Part shown: positions 25,057 to 33,462 of the stretch, piece after piece
Position numbering within the stretch: the stretch's first letter is position 1
Layout: each line of letters opens with the position of its first letter
Source: Bacteroidales bacterium
GTDB lineage: Bacteria; Bacteroidota; Bacteroidia; Bacteroidales; FEN-979
Length of the DNA: 64,000 bases
Assembly (NCBI GenBank): GCA_030681475.1
Contig: JAUXWT010000044.1
Coordinates: 1-64,000, forward strand
Direction: 5' to 3'
Program-made: the position numbers and the translations under genes
Notes under the pieces: generated by a model
What the model saw: only the letters and a program-made list of their open reading frames with translations
The model's database searches: none
What the model was told of the DNA's origin: nothing

Positions 25057-26433
25057 ATGAATCATATATATAAGAAGTTTCTTGAAGACGCTGAAAAGAA
25101 CGCCTTTGATACGGAACACAGAAAAAGACTGGATTATAATATCGGAAAATATGACGAGCAGGTGGAGAAGGGTAAAAACCAGTATCAAAACCTTGAACTG
25201 GCAAAACGCCGGGCCGCGAACATTAAACATAAAACGATCAACAACCTTGATAAATACCTGGTTGAATTTGAAAATAATTTCTGCAAGCGCGGCGGAAAGG
25301 TGATATGGGCGCCAACCGAAAAGGACGCCCACCGTGAGATCATGCACATCATTAAAAAGGCCAAAGCCCAGGTGATCGTGAAACAAAAAACCATGGTATC
25401 TGAGGAGGTGGAACTGAATGAACTGTTTGAAAAGAACAAACGTGAAGTCTTCGAAACCGATCTGGGAGAATATATCCAACAGATCTCCGGAGAAAAACCT
25501 TACCACATTGTTACGCCTGCCATGCATAAGTCGAAGGAGGATGTCGCCAAACTCTTTAATGAAAAGTTTGACCTGCCTGCCGACAGCAAACCCGAACAGA
25601 TCACTCAGTTTGTCCGGGATAAATTAAGGAGTGAATTTATACGCGCCGATGTTGGCATTACCGGCGGAAATTTTCTGATTGCCGATGTTGGCGCCGTATC
25701 ACTCACCGAAAACGAAGGAAATGGGCTGCTTTGCATGGCATTTCCAAAAATCCATATCGTTATTGTGGGTATTGAAAAGTTAATCCCATCACTTGAAGAT
25801 CTGGATCTGTTTTTACCATTGCTGGCCCAGCATGGGACAGGTCAGAAAATTACCGTGTACAATAACCTGGTATTCGGGCCACAGTCAGAGTTTGAACCTG
25901 ATGGCCCCGAAGAGATGTATGTGGTTTTATTGGATAACCGTCGTACGGAATTATTAAAGTTCAAAGAACAGCGAAAAGCGCTGTCATGCATACGTTGCGG
26001 TGCATGTCTGAACGGATGTCCTGTTTACAAAAGCATTGGCGGTCATGCCTATAATTCAACCTATTCCGGCCCGATAGGCTCCGTAATATCACCTCATTTT
26101 CTGGGAATGAAAGAGTATAATCACCTGAGTTTTGCCTCGACGCTTTGCGGTAAATGCACTGAAGTTTGCCCGGTTAAAATTCCTCTTCATGAGTTGCTGC
26201 TTCGCAACAGGAATGAGGCTGCTTCACGAAAATACATCTCATTTTCGTGGCGTACGATCATTTCCGCCTGGAAACTGGTGATGCTTCACCGGTGGATGAT
26301 CGATAAGCCAAGCGCCGGATTGAAAAATAAGATGATAAACCGTTTTGGACAGAAAAAATGGGGATCACGCCGGACACTTCCAAAAATCGCTTCTAAAAGC
26401 TTCAAAGAAAAATGGAAAGAAACCCGCCCTTAA
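25057..26433 (+). CDS. LutB/LldF-like iron-sulfur protein
   Basis: 458 aa from the internal ATG (MNHIYKKFLEDAEKN); the longer frame overlaps rpiB. Residues about 60-290 are the LUD domain (KTMVSEEVELNELFEKN, ETDLGEYIQQ, ITGGNFLIADVGAVSLTENEGN), followed by two ferredoxin-type clusters CIRCGACLNGCPVY and CGKCTEVCPVKIP. In B. subtilis LutABC oxidises L-lactate; here LutA and LutC homologues are not adjacent, so the role in lactate oxidation is an inference from family only. Confidence 0.88.
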   Translation: MNHIYKKFLEDAEKNAFDTEHRKRLDYNIGKYDEQVEKGKNQYQNLELAKRRAANIKHKTINNLDKYLVEFENNFCKRGGKVIWAPTEKDAHREIMHIIKKAKAQVIVKQKTMVSEEVELNELFEKNKREVFETDLGEYIQQISGEKPYHIVTPAMHKSKEDVAKLFNEKFDLPADSKPEQITQFVRDKLRSEFIRADVGITGGNFLIADVGAVSLTENEGNGLLCMAFPKIHIVIVGIEKLIPSLEDLDLFLPLLAQHGTGQKITVYNNLVFGPQSEFEPDGPEEMYVVLLDNRRTELLKFKEQRKALSCIRCGACLNGCPVYKSIGGHAYNSTYSGPIGSVISPHFLGMKEYNHLSFASTLCGKCTEVCPVKIPLHELLLRNRNEAASRKYISFSWRTIISAWKLVMLHRWMIDKPSAGLKNKMINRFGQKKWGSRRTLPKIASKSFKEKWKETRP

Positions 26434-26448
26434 GATGTTCCGTTAAGG

Positions 26449-26871
26449 TTACACAGATGCACGGCGGCTGAACATCCGGTCAATTAAAAAGAGTATCCCG
26501 GCCGAAAAACTGATCAACAGACCCCAAGAGACATATTTAGAGGTAAATGCCTTTTTAAATACCATAAACATGGTCTCAAAATAGGGCAAAAGGCTGTTCA
26601 TGAGATAATCTTTTCCCGGAATCCAATTAAAGATCGGCAGATCAGAGGTGGCGATTACAACAAATATAATCAGGGAAATGATCAAATAAGGTATCGCCGT
26701 TTTCAGGTAGAGGTAAAACGGCTGTTTCATGACCACCGCCTCAGGGGCATTTTGGATGGACGCCATCACGCGACCGGTAAAATCATCCGACGGACTATCG
26801 AGCGGATTATCCTGCATGAATTCACGCAGAAAATCATCCTTTAAATATTCGTCCTTTTCATTGTCATTCAT
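26449..26871 (-). CDS. membrane protein downstream of ECF sigma factor, possible anti-sigma
   Basis: 140 aa. An acidic N-terminus (DDFLREFMQDNPLDSPSDDFTG) is followed by two membrane helices (about residues 50-70 and 112-132) around a loop. It follows the sigma factor gene by 15 bases on the same strand. Position and topology suggest a membrane regulator of the sigma factor, but no zinc-binding anti-sigma motif (HxxxCxxC) is present, so this is inference. It is otherwise a conserved hypothetical. Confidence 0.6.
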   Translation of the reverse strand: MNDNEKDEYLKDDFLREFMQDNPLDSPSDDFTGRVMASIQNAPEAVVMKQPFYLYLKTAIPYLIISLIIFVVIATSDLPIFNWIPGKDYLMNSLLPYFETMFMVFKKAFTSKYVSWGLLISFSAGILFLIDRMFSRRASV

Positions 26872-26886
26872 AGTGCAAAAATAATA

Positions 26887-27462
26887 CTATTTAGAATAAT
26901 TTATCGCTGTGGTCATTAACAGGGCCATTTCGTCATACAGTTTTTTCCGGATGCGGTGTAACCTGACTTTGACATTTGACATGGAGAGCCCGGTGATGTT
27001 ACTGATATCCTCAATAGAATTTTCACCTTTGTAAAACAATGTGATCAGAAGATTTTCATCATCGGTTAACCTGGCCATGGCCTTGGTTAACATAGCTTTT
27101 TGTACTTCAGGATCAATTTCATCGTGACGCGACGACACATTGTCTTCGGTATAATTATCGATCACATAATTATCAATGGGCGACATTTCAAGTCTCTTTT
27201 TTCGTGTCCTGGATATTGATGCATTATAAACGATCCGATACAGCCAGGTCGAAAATTTGGATTTTTTTTCAAACGTTTTTAATGCCTGGAATACTTTGAC
27301 AAAACAATCCTGGGCGACCTCCTCTGCATCCTCACGGTTTTTTAAAATTTTAAGCGCAATTGAAAAAACCAGGTTTTTATGTTTGGCAACCAACATAGCA
27401 TAAGCGGCAACATCGCCATTAAGCACAAGTTCAATGTAATGGTTGTCGTCCTGATATTTCAT
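26887..27462 (-). CDS. ECF-type RNA polymerase sigma factor
   Basis: 191 aa with region 2 (ILKNREDAEEVAQDCFVKVF, then FSTWLYRIVYNASISRTRKK) and region 4 (LPxx-type block LITLFYKGENSIEDISNITG followed by MSNVKVRLHRIRKKL). Sigma regions 1.1 and 3 are absent, as in the RpoE-like group. It directs transcription of an unknown regulon; the secreted protein gene starts 160 bases away in the opposite direction and is a candidate target. Confidence 0.93.
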   Translation of the reverse strand: MKYQDDNHYIELVLNGDVAAYAMLVAKHKNLVFSIALKILKNREDAEEVAQDCFVKVFQALKTFEKKSKFSTWLYRIVYNASISRTRKKRLEMSPIDNYVIDNYTEDNVSSRHDEIDPEVQKAMLTKAMARLTDDENLLITLFYKGENSIEDISNITGLSMSNVKVRLHRIRKKLYDEMALLMTTAINYSK

Positions 27463-27508
27463 CCGGTTTTTAGACGATATAGTTCAGATATGGTTACATC
27501 GTTTCATA

Positions 27509-27516
27509 CAAAGGTA
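27509..27516 (-). promoter_or_regulatory. -7 box for the ECF sigma operon
   Basis: TACCTTTG on the minus strand, 46 bases before the sigma factor ATG, exact consensus match, with TTTG about 16 bases upstream of it. Confidence 0.5.
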
Positions 27517-27571
27517 GTATCATTTTGTAAATCAAATTCATAAATATTGATATGGTATTTGGTTTTTTTCG

Positions 27572-27579
27572 TATGTTTG
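27572..27579 (+). promoter_or_regulatory. -7 box for the T9SS cargo gene
   Basis: TATGTTTG, exact TAnnTTTG match, 42 bases before the ATG at 27622; TTG at 27547-27549 is a possible -33 element. Confidence 0.5.
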
Positions 27580-27621
27580 TATTTAATAAATTGTAATAAT
27601 TAACACTTAATCCGAACCATT

Positions 27622-30603
27622 ATGAAAATCTTTACAACCGCTGGATTACTGTTCTTACTAATGACTGTAACCCAGGTATTTGCACAGTACCCGGAGGATG
27701 ATCCCAACCTGGATCAGATCCCACAATACCTTCGCGAAAGAGCCGCCGTATCTTCCGATGCACCGCTCTCGACCGTTGTTACCATTAATAATTGGGACAA
27801 TTTCAACCTTGGTGTTGATTTCGCTGAAAACAACATGGCAGAGAACCCGAATCAACCAGCATGGTATTTTACGGCCTACAATACAAATGCTCCGCACAAT
27901 ACGACAAACGGTATTGACTGGTTTAACAATTCAGCCAGTTTCGGCACAAGTGTGCAAGGCGACCCGGTTGTTGCCTATGACAGCATCGGGAACCTGTTTT
28001 ATGAAAACATGTTTGGTAATATCACCGGCTGCAAGGTGATTGTCTCCACCAACAACGGCGTAACCTGGGGATCGCCTGTCACAGCCATTTCGGGAAATGA
28101 TAAAAACTGGATCGCCTGCGACCAGACTTCCGGCCCCTATGCCAATTATGTTTATACCACCATGACAAACAACGGCGTGGGAAATTTTGCCCGAAGCATG
28201 GATCACGGACTTACTTTCACTTCTACCTTTGCCCCGAACACGCAATCGTTGCCGGGTATGATGGTTGCCGTTGGCCCCGAAGGGAATATACAGGGCGGCG
28301 CCGTGTACGTTGTGACCAATGGCGGAGGATCTTTCAATGCCACCTACACGTTTTATCGTTCCACCAACGGAGGCGCATCATTTGTGCAACGATCTTCCCA
28401 ACAATGGGCCAATACCGTGGGAACACAGGTTGGCGGAAGAAATTCGGTATCCAACATGCGTACCCGCCCCTACCCGATGATTGCAGCGGATAACAGCTAT
28501 GGCTCCAACCGTGGTAAATTTTATTGCGTATATGCTTCCAACGATCCCCCGGGTTCAGGTAACAAATCTGATGTATGGTGCAGGGCCTCCTCCGATGGAG
28601 GCGCCACATGGAGTAGTGCCGTTAGGGTGAATGATGATGTGAACACGCAGAATTTCCAGCAATGGCACCCGTCAATATGGTGCGACAAGGAAACAGGAAA
28701 ATTGTACGTGATGTGGATGGATACCCGCGATACACCCACCAATGACAGTGCATACATCTATGCAACTTACTCAACAGACGGAGGATCGACTTTTGTTGCC
28801 AATCAGCGCATTTCAAATAAAAAAATGAAGATCGACTGCGCAAGTTGCGGGGGCGGTGGAACCCCCCGGTACGAAGGCGACTACAATGGCATAGTCTCTA
28901 ATAAGAAAGTATCCATGGCCGGATGGGCCGATTTCAGGTCAGGCAACTTTACCAGCATGACCGGCTATTTCCCCGATTTTGCCATGGCCATTGATCATAC
29001 CGTTGACACATTATATACCTCCTTCGACAACACTACATTCATGGTCTCGATTCCTGAAGTAAAGTTGTACACAGATACGGTGATTTTGTCTGCAGACCTC
29101 TCCTTCGCACCTACCACAGGAACCATAACATTTGAATTCCCTTCGGGCAACACAATTACCAGCTATCCGGCATCCCTGCCAGTCAAAGTGGTACTCAACG
29201 GAAATGTCCCTGTCGGCAATTACGGAGCAATATTTTACGCTAAAGGGCCAAATGGAACCCCGGCTCACAAACGCACTGCTACTTTAAAAGTAATGCAAGG
29301 CAATAATTTCGTTACTACGGTAACCGCAAGTCCAACTACCTTATGCCAGGGTCAATCCTCACAACTGGAAGCCTCGGTTCTTGGCGGAACACCTCCTTTT
29401 ACCTATTTCTGGACTCCTGCCGGCAGCCTCAGCAACCCTGGCATCGCAAACCCGGTGGCGACACCGGATGCCACCACAACATACAAGGTTGTGGTCACAG
29501 ATAATGGTTTGTTTACGGCAACCGACAGTGTCACCATCATTGTGAATACACCCCCACCCGCACCAGGCCCGATAACCGGACTTCAAAGCATATGTGAAGG
29601 GGATACGACCTCTTACTCAATTGTAGAAGTTGTTGGTGGAACCACTTACAGTTGGAGCGTCGTTCCACCGGCAGTTTCGATAACCGGTAATGGTACCTCC
29701 ACCGTCAGCATTGTTTGGGGAACCACCTCCGGGGAAATTCAGGTACTGGCAGGTAACAATTGCGGAAACAACCCAATTCCAGCAATCCTGCCGGTTACAG
29801 TCAACACACCTCCTGCGGCTTTGAATCCGATCAGCGGCCCGGATATGGTTTGTATCAGTACCAGCGCAACCTTCTCCACATCGGCGCTGGGAGCTTCTGA
29901 AACTTATGTCTGGACGGTACCGTCTGATGCAACCATTTCAAGCGGACAAGGTACAAACACCGTCAACGTGACATGGGGAACCGCCGCAGGTGAGGTAACG
30001 GTATATGCCATGAATATGTGCGGAGAAACACCTGTTGTCATGAAATCCGTCGGTGTGCAAACCATTCCGGAACCTGCCGGCGCAATAACCGGTCTGGATA
30101 CCATTTGTCAGGGTGGCGGAAATTTGGTTTACAGTGTTCCTGCAATCACAGGCGCCACACAGTACACATGGTCATTACCGGCCGGAGTGACCATCACCTC
30201 GGGTACGGGTACGCATGAAGTTACGCTGCAATACAGCGCCTCTGCGCAATCAGGAAATATAACAGTTAAAGGAAGCAATGCCTGTGGCGATGGTGTGGAG
30301 TCTTCAAAGGCGGTTGTGGTGAAAAACTGTACTGGAATTGGCCAGAAGGAGCTCGGATCGATCGTGAAAATCTATCCGAATCCTGTCAGAAACGAGCTGA
30401 CCCTGAGCATAAACGGGAAAGAACAACAGTTGTCGCTTACGTTGACAAATGCTAACGGACAAATTGTTTATGCTGAAAAGCTCAATAACATCACCGCTGA
30501 TTTTAAGAAACAACTGGATATGTCAAGGTTCGCACATGGAACCTATTTCTTAAAATTGTCCAACGGGAACCGGGAGTACGTTGAAAAGGTGATTGTTCAG
30601 TAA
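27622..30603 (+). CDS. secreted multidomain protein with T9SS sorting domain
   Basis: 993 aa exported by Sec (signal MKIFTTAGLLFLLMTVTQVFAQ), then across the outer membrane by the type IX system, as the C-terminal domain (VKIYPNPVRNELTLSINGK ... GTYFLKLSNG ... KVIVQ) shows. Residues about 90-470 resemble a BNR/sialidase-like beta-propeller, with Asp-box-like turns such as STNGGASF, SSDGGATW and STDGGSTF. Residues about 580-910 contain PKD/Ig-like repeats with CQGQSS, CEGDTTSYS and CQGGGNLVYSV cores. No catalytic residues can be assigned. It may be an adhesin or a surface glycoside-binding protein. Confidence 0.85.
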   Translation: MKIFTTAGLLFLLMTVTQVFAQYPEDDPNLDQIPQYLRERAAVSSDAPLSTVVTINNWDNFNLGVDFAENNMAENPNQPAWYFTAYNTNAPHNTTNGIDWFNNSASFGTSVQGDPVVAYDSIGNLFYENMFGNITGCKVIVSTNNGVTWGSPVTAISGNDKNWIACDQTSGPYANYVYTTMTNNGVGNFARSMDHGLTFTSTFAPNTQSLPGMMVAVGPEGNIQGGAVYVVTNGGGSFNATYTFYRSTNGGASFVQRSSQQWANTVGTQVGGRNSVSNMRTRPYPMIAADNSYGSNRGKFYCVYASNDPPGSGNKSDVWCRASSDGGATWSSAVRVNDDVNTQNFQQWHPSIWCDKETGKLYVMWMDTRDTPTNDSAYIYATYSTDGGSTFVANQRISNKKMKIDCASCGGGGTPRYEGDYNGIVSNKKVSMAGWADFRSGNFTSMTGYFPDFAMAIDHTVDTLYTSFDNTTFMVSIPEVKLYTDTVILSADLSFAPTTGTITFEFPSGNTITSYPASLPVKVVLNGNVPVGNYGAIFYAKGPNGTPAHKRTATLKVMQGNNFVTTVTASPTTLCQGQSSQLEASVLGGTPPFTYFWTPAGSLSNPGIANPVATPDATTTYKVVVTDNGLFTATDSVTIIVNTPPPAPGPITGLQSICEGDTTSYSIVEVVGGTTYSWSVVPPAVSITGNGTSTVSIVWGTTSGEIQVLAGNNCGNNPIPAILPVTVNTPPAALNPISGPDMVCISTSATFSTSALGASETYVWTVPSDATISSGQGTNTVNVTWGTAAGEVTVYAMNMCGETPVVMKSVGVQTIPEPAGAITGLDTICQGGGNLVYSVPAITGATQYTWSLPAGVTITSGTGTHEVTLQYSASAQSGNITVKGSNACGDGVESSKAVVVKNCTGIGQKELGSIVKIYPNPVRNELTLSINGKEQQLSLTLTNANGQIVYAEKLNNITADFKKQLDMSRFAHGTYFLKLSNGNREYVEKVIVQ

Positions 30604-30688
30604 CCGAATTGTCAACGAACCTGTAACCAATACGTTAAAACTGCGTCAAAAGGATCGAAAACGGAAGACAAACTTTAAATTAAAAGAA

Positions 30689-31018
30689 ATGACTAACGAA
30701 TTTTTGATCCCGATCGCGTTCTTTGCCATGGTTTACGGAATAGTGTACCTGTTTGTACGGAAAAAAGAACGCCTGGCACTGATTGCAAAAGGCGCCGATG
30801 CTAGTGTATTCGAATCCTCCCGGCAACCGTCCTCTTTAAAATGGGGACTGCTGTTTGTGGGGATCGGTACAGGAATCCTGCTGGGTAAAGTACTGGCAGT
30901 TTACACGACCCTTGAAGAAGAACCCGCGTTCTTCTCCATGATCTGTCTCTTTGGTGGAATCGGACTTATCATTTATCATCTGATCGCCAATAAATTTGAG
31001 AGACCCGTCAAGGCATAG
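30689..31018 (+). CDS. small membrane protein, DUF6249-like
   Basis: 109 aa from the ATG at 30689 (MTNEFLIPIAFFAMVYGIVY); the frame upstream is not protein-like. Three predicted membrane segments (about 5-22, 48-68, 80-98), with a cytoplasmic RKKERLALIAKGAD stretch after the first, a pattern I associate with DUF6249 proteins, which often sit near ECF sigma factors. Function unknown. Confidence 0.7.
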   Translation: MTNEFLIPIAFFAMVYGIVYLFVRKKERLALIAKGADASVFESSRQPSSLKWGLLFVGIGTGILLGKVLAVYTTLEEEPAFFSMICLFGGIGLIIYHLIANKFERPVKA

Positions 31019-31049
31019 CGTGACGCAGTAGATCTTTACTACTAAGTTA

Positions 31050-31095
31050 AACTCCCCTGATGTTGCCGGAAGGCCGTCGGGGGAGTTCTTATTTT
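31050..31095 (+). terminator. intrinsic terminator after the DUF6249-like gene
   Basis: AACTCCCC and GGGGAGTT pair across a partly paired 22-base interior and are followed by CTTATTTTAT. It lies between two convergent genes, 31 bases after the plus-strand stop. Confidence 0.7.
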
Positions 31096-31649
31096 ATAAA
31101 GGGAAATTTCTGCAATACGATGTATTCAGGACCTTCGTGGCGGAGGATGCTCTCAAAAAGAATCACCTCGCCAACATGGAGGAAGGATGAAGAGATGACC
31201 CTGTATTGATCAATCGCACGGTTGAATAGAATTTTATCTTTGAGAAATTTTATTCTCCCCAGCGTCAGGTGGGGTACCAGGTTTTGACGGTCCGGTTCAA
31301 ATCCGGCGGTTTTCAGGTCGGCATGAATGTTTTTCATAAGATCTGAAAGTTCAATATAGGGTTCAATTCCAACCCAAATCACTTTCGGAGAATAGGAACT
31401 TCCGAAAATACCAAGTCCGGTCAGTCGCAGATCGATCGAAGAGGTTACCGCTGCCCGTTTTTTCAACTCGGCGCCTATTTCAGGAATTTTTCGCTCCTCT
31501 GTTTCGCCGAAGAACTTAAGGGTGATATGGATGTTGCGATCCTCCACCCATTTGATCTGTTCCTGACGCAATACAGACCGCAATTCCGCGTATTTTGCAA
31601 GAAATCCGGCATCGGGATGAATTTTTAACGCGGCAAAAAGACGTTTCAT
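31089..31649 (-). CDS. thpR: RNA 2',3'-cyclic phosphodiesterase
   Basis: 2H phosphoesterase of 186 aa (formerly LigT). The two HxTx motifs, HITLKFFGE and HLTLGRIKF, form the active site; MKRLFAALKI at the N-terminus is typical. It opens 2',3'-cyclic phosphate ends of RNA and is possibly involved in tRNA or RNA end metabolism. Single gene; no neighbours in the same transcript. Confidence 0.92.
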   Translation of the reverse strand: MKRLFAALKIHPDAGFLAKYAELRSVLRQEQIKWVEDRNIHITLKFFGETEERKIPEIGAELKKRAAVTSSIDLRLTGLGIFGSSYSPKVIWVGIEPYIELSDLMKNIHADLKTAGFEPDRQNLVPHLTLGRIKFLKDKILFNRAIDQYRVISSSFLHVGEVILFESILRHEGPEYIVLQKFPFIK

Positions 31650-31662
31650 ATTAAAAAGTTCT

Positions 31663-31670
31663 TAATTTTG
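31663..31670 (+). promoter_or_regulatory. -7 box for tRNA-Ala
   Basis: TAATTTTG, exact consensus match, ending 10 bases before the first base of the tRNA. The same box at the same distance precedes tRNA-Gln. Confidence 0.6.
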
Positions 31671-31680
31671 CATCCGCTTT

Positions 31681-31754
31681 GGGGGATTAGCTCAGTTGGC
31701 TAGAGCGTTAGACTGGCAGTCTAAAGGTCAGGGGTTCGACTCCCCTATTCTCCA
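31681..31754 (+). tRNA. tRNA-Ala (anticodon GGC)
   Basis: Full cloverleaf: acceptor GGGGGAT/ATTCTCC with the G3-U70 identity pair of alanine tRNAs, D arm GCTCAGTTGGCTAGAGC, anticodon stem TTAGA/TCTAA with loop CTGGCAG, T arm AGGGGTTCGACTCCCCT. CCA is not encoded. Confidence 0.95.
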
Positions 31755-31771
31755 CAATCAATTTGATTGAA

Positions 31772-31806
31772 AGCCCTGTATTTATTATAGATACGGGGCT
31801 TTTTCC
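31772..31806 (+). terminator. intrinsic terminator after tRNA-Ala
   Basis: AGCCCTGTAT and ATACGGGGCT pair (one G-T) around a 9-base loop, followed by TTTTCC. It overlaps the 3' end of the convergent CYTH gene. Confidence 0.65.
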
Positions 31807-32276
31807 TGCCAGGTGCGAAACGGATGAAGCGACAGCCAGGCATTGTAATACCGCTTGTCGTCAGTAACCTCCTCCCCCAGCCAAACTGGCTTTTCAAAAA
31901 CATCATCCGCGTTTTCAAGTTCGATCTCTGCCATTAAAAGCCCTTCATTCTCCCCGCGAAATTCATCCACCTCCCATACATGTTTTCCCTCCCCAATCCT
32001 CGTCCTGACCTTTTCCACCCGGGAAACCGAATAATGCTGGATCAGCTCCCTTGCATCGTCCGGCGGAATAGGATATTCATACTCGGGATGGGAAAAAGTA
32101 TCCGATTTTCCCTTGATGGTCAGAAATCCTTTATCACCGGCTACCCTTACCCTCACCACTTTATCTTCATCAATGCTTAAATAACCCTGGATATAGTTTA
32201 TCCCGGGCGGTTTTGATATCGATGCCCATTTTTCTCTGTCAACAAGAAACTTGCGTTCGATTTCCATGTGCTTCAT
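31785..32276 (-). CDS. CYTH-domain protein
   Basis: 163 aa triphosphate tunnel metalloenzyme. The ExExK signature EIERKF opens the protein, followed by the basic and acidic tunnel strands (VRVRVAGDKGFLTIKG, WEVDEFRGENEGLLMAEIEL). Bacterial single-domain members are often inorganic triphosphatases; adenylate cyclase activity is less likely. The second ATG at 32267 (MEIERKF) is an equally good start. Confidence 0.88.
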   Translation of the reverse strand: MKHMEIERKFLVDREKWASISKPPGINYIQGYLSIDEDKVVRVRVAGDKGFLTIKGKSDTFSHPEYEYPIPPDDARELIQHYSVSRVEKVRTRIGEGKHVWEVDEFRGENEGLLMAEIELENADDVFEKPVWLGEEVTDDKRYYNAWLSLHPFRTWQEKAPYL

Positions 32277-32287
32277 CGGGAATGTTT

Positions 32288-32295
32288 TATTTTTG
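32288..32295 (+). promoter_or_regulatory. -7 box for mce
   Basis: TATTTTTG, exact consensus match; leader of about 55-60 bases to the mce ATG at 32359. A weaker TTACTTTG lies nearer the gene at 32328. Confidence 0.4.
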
Positions 32296-32358
32296 CGAAA
32301 TGTACAAAGAATTGCCCGAATTTTTAATTACTTTGTAAACTCAAATCAATATAAAATC

Positions 32359-32760
32359 ATGAAACCAACACATATCGAGCATCTTGGAATAGCAGTGAAA
32401 AGTCTGGAAGAGAGCATTCCCTACTATGAAAACCTGCTGGGCACAAAATGTTATAACATTGAAGAGGTAAGTGACCAGCGCGTTAAAACAGCCTTTTTCC
32501 TGGTTGGCCAAACAAAGATCGAATTGCTCGAGTCAACAGATCCGGAGGGCCCGATCGGGAAATTTCTGGAGAAAAAAGGCGAAGGTGTACATCACATTGC
32601 CTTTGCGGTTGAAGATGCATCAGTTGCCCTTGCAGAAGCTGAGACACAGGGATTGACCCTGATCGACAAAGTAGCCCGAAAGGGAGCCGAAGGGATGAAC
32701 ATCGGTTTCCTTCACCCGAAATCAACCCATGGTGTACTCGTCGAGTTTTGCAGTACATAG
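32359..32760 (+). CDS. mce: methylmalonyl-CoA epimerase
   Basis: Vicinal oxygen chelate enzyme of 133 aa that interconverts (R)- and (S)-methylmalonyl-CoA in the propionate/succinate pathway. HIEHLGIAVKSLEESIPYYEN, KTAFFLVGQTKIELLE, GEGVHHIAFAVED and the C-terminal HGVLVEFC carry the metal ligands. The start at 32359 removes a non-homologous leader of 36 codons. The stop codon TAG is the first triplet of a TAGAGAC palindromic repeat. No mutase genes are in view. Confidence 0.95.
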   Translation: MKPTHIEHLGIAVKSLEESIPYYENLLGTKCYNIEEVSDQRVKTAFFLVGQTKIELLESTDPEGPIGKFLEKKGEGVHHIAFAVEDASVALAEAETQGLTLIDKVARKGAEGMNIGFLHPKSTHGVLVEFCST

Positions 32761-32781
32761 AGACGCACTGCAGTGCGTCTC
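32758..32781. repeat. TAGAGAC-type palindrome at the mce stop codon
   Basis: GAGACGCACTG/CAGTGCGTCTC is a perfect 22-base palindrome (32760-32781) preceded by TA. The opening TAGAGAC is shared with the REP units inside the transposase relic at 44211-44343. The mce stop codon (32758-32760) is read from the repeat itself. Confidence 0.7.
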
Positions 32782-32805
32782 CACAGAAACCATAATAAAT
32801 AAACC

Positions 32806-33462
32806 ATGCTGATAATTGGAATCGCCGGGGGATCCGGATCAGGGAAATCGACTGTTGTGAAACAGGTCATCAAACATCTGCCCAAAGATGCAGTAACGGT
32901 AATCCCGCAGGATGCCTATTACAAGGACAATGGCCACAAGTCGGCCGAAGAACGGGCAAAGATAAATTTCGACCATCCGACCTCCATTGAGTGGGGGCTC
33001 CTGATCAAACAATTGGAAATCCTGAAAACCGGCGCCTCCATCGAAATGCCCATCTATTCGTATGTCACCTGCGCCCGTTCCAAAGAGACCATAACCGTTA
33101 ATCCGGCACAGGTCATCATCATTGAGGGAATTCTTATTCTGACCAATCCGCGATTACGAAAAAAAATGGACATCAAGGTCTTCGTTGATGCCGATGGCGA
33201 CGACCGCCTGATGCGCATCATCCGGCGCGACCTCGAAGAGCGTGGCCGCTCATTTCAGCAAGTGCTCGACCATTACACCGACTTTGTAAAACCCATGCAC
33301 CTGCAATTTATTGAACCCACAAAACGTTATGCTGACATCATTGTGCCCCAGGGTGGACAGAATAAGGTGGCCATTGACCTCCTCTCCTCCCGGATCAAAA
33401 CGCACATCAACCTTGATGTCAATGACGGAAAAAAAACCAAATCACCTCATAAACGAAAATAG
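32806..33462 (+). CDS. udk: uridine kinase
   Basis: Phosphorylates uridine and cytidine for pyrimidine salvage. P-loop GIAGGSGSGKST at the N-terminus; DAYYKD, FDHPTSIEW, IIIEGILIL and RRDLEERGRSF match Udk. 218 aa, slightly long at the basic C-terminus (GKKTKSPHKRK). The next gene starts inside its last 41 bases in another frame. Confidence 0.95.
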   Translation: MLIIGIAGGSGSGKSTVVKQVIKHLPKDAVTVIPQDAYYKDNGHKSAEERAKINFDHPTSIEWGLLIKQLEILKTGASIEMPIYSYVTCARSKETITVNPAQVIIIEGILILTNPRLRKKMDIKVFVDADGDDRLMRIIRRDLEERGRSFQQVLDHYTDFVKPMHLQFIEPTKRYADIIVPQGGQNKVAIDLLSSRIKTHINLDVNDGKKTKSPHKRK

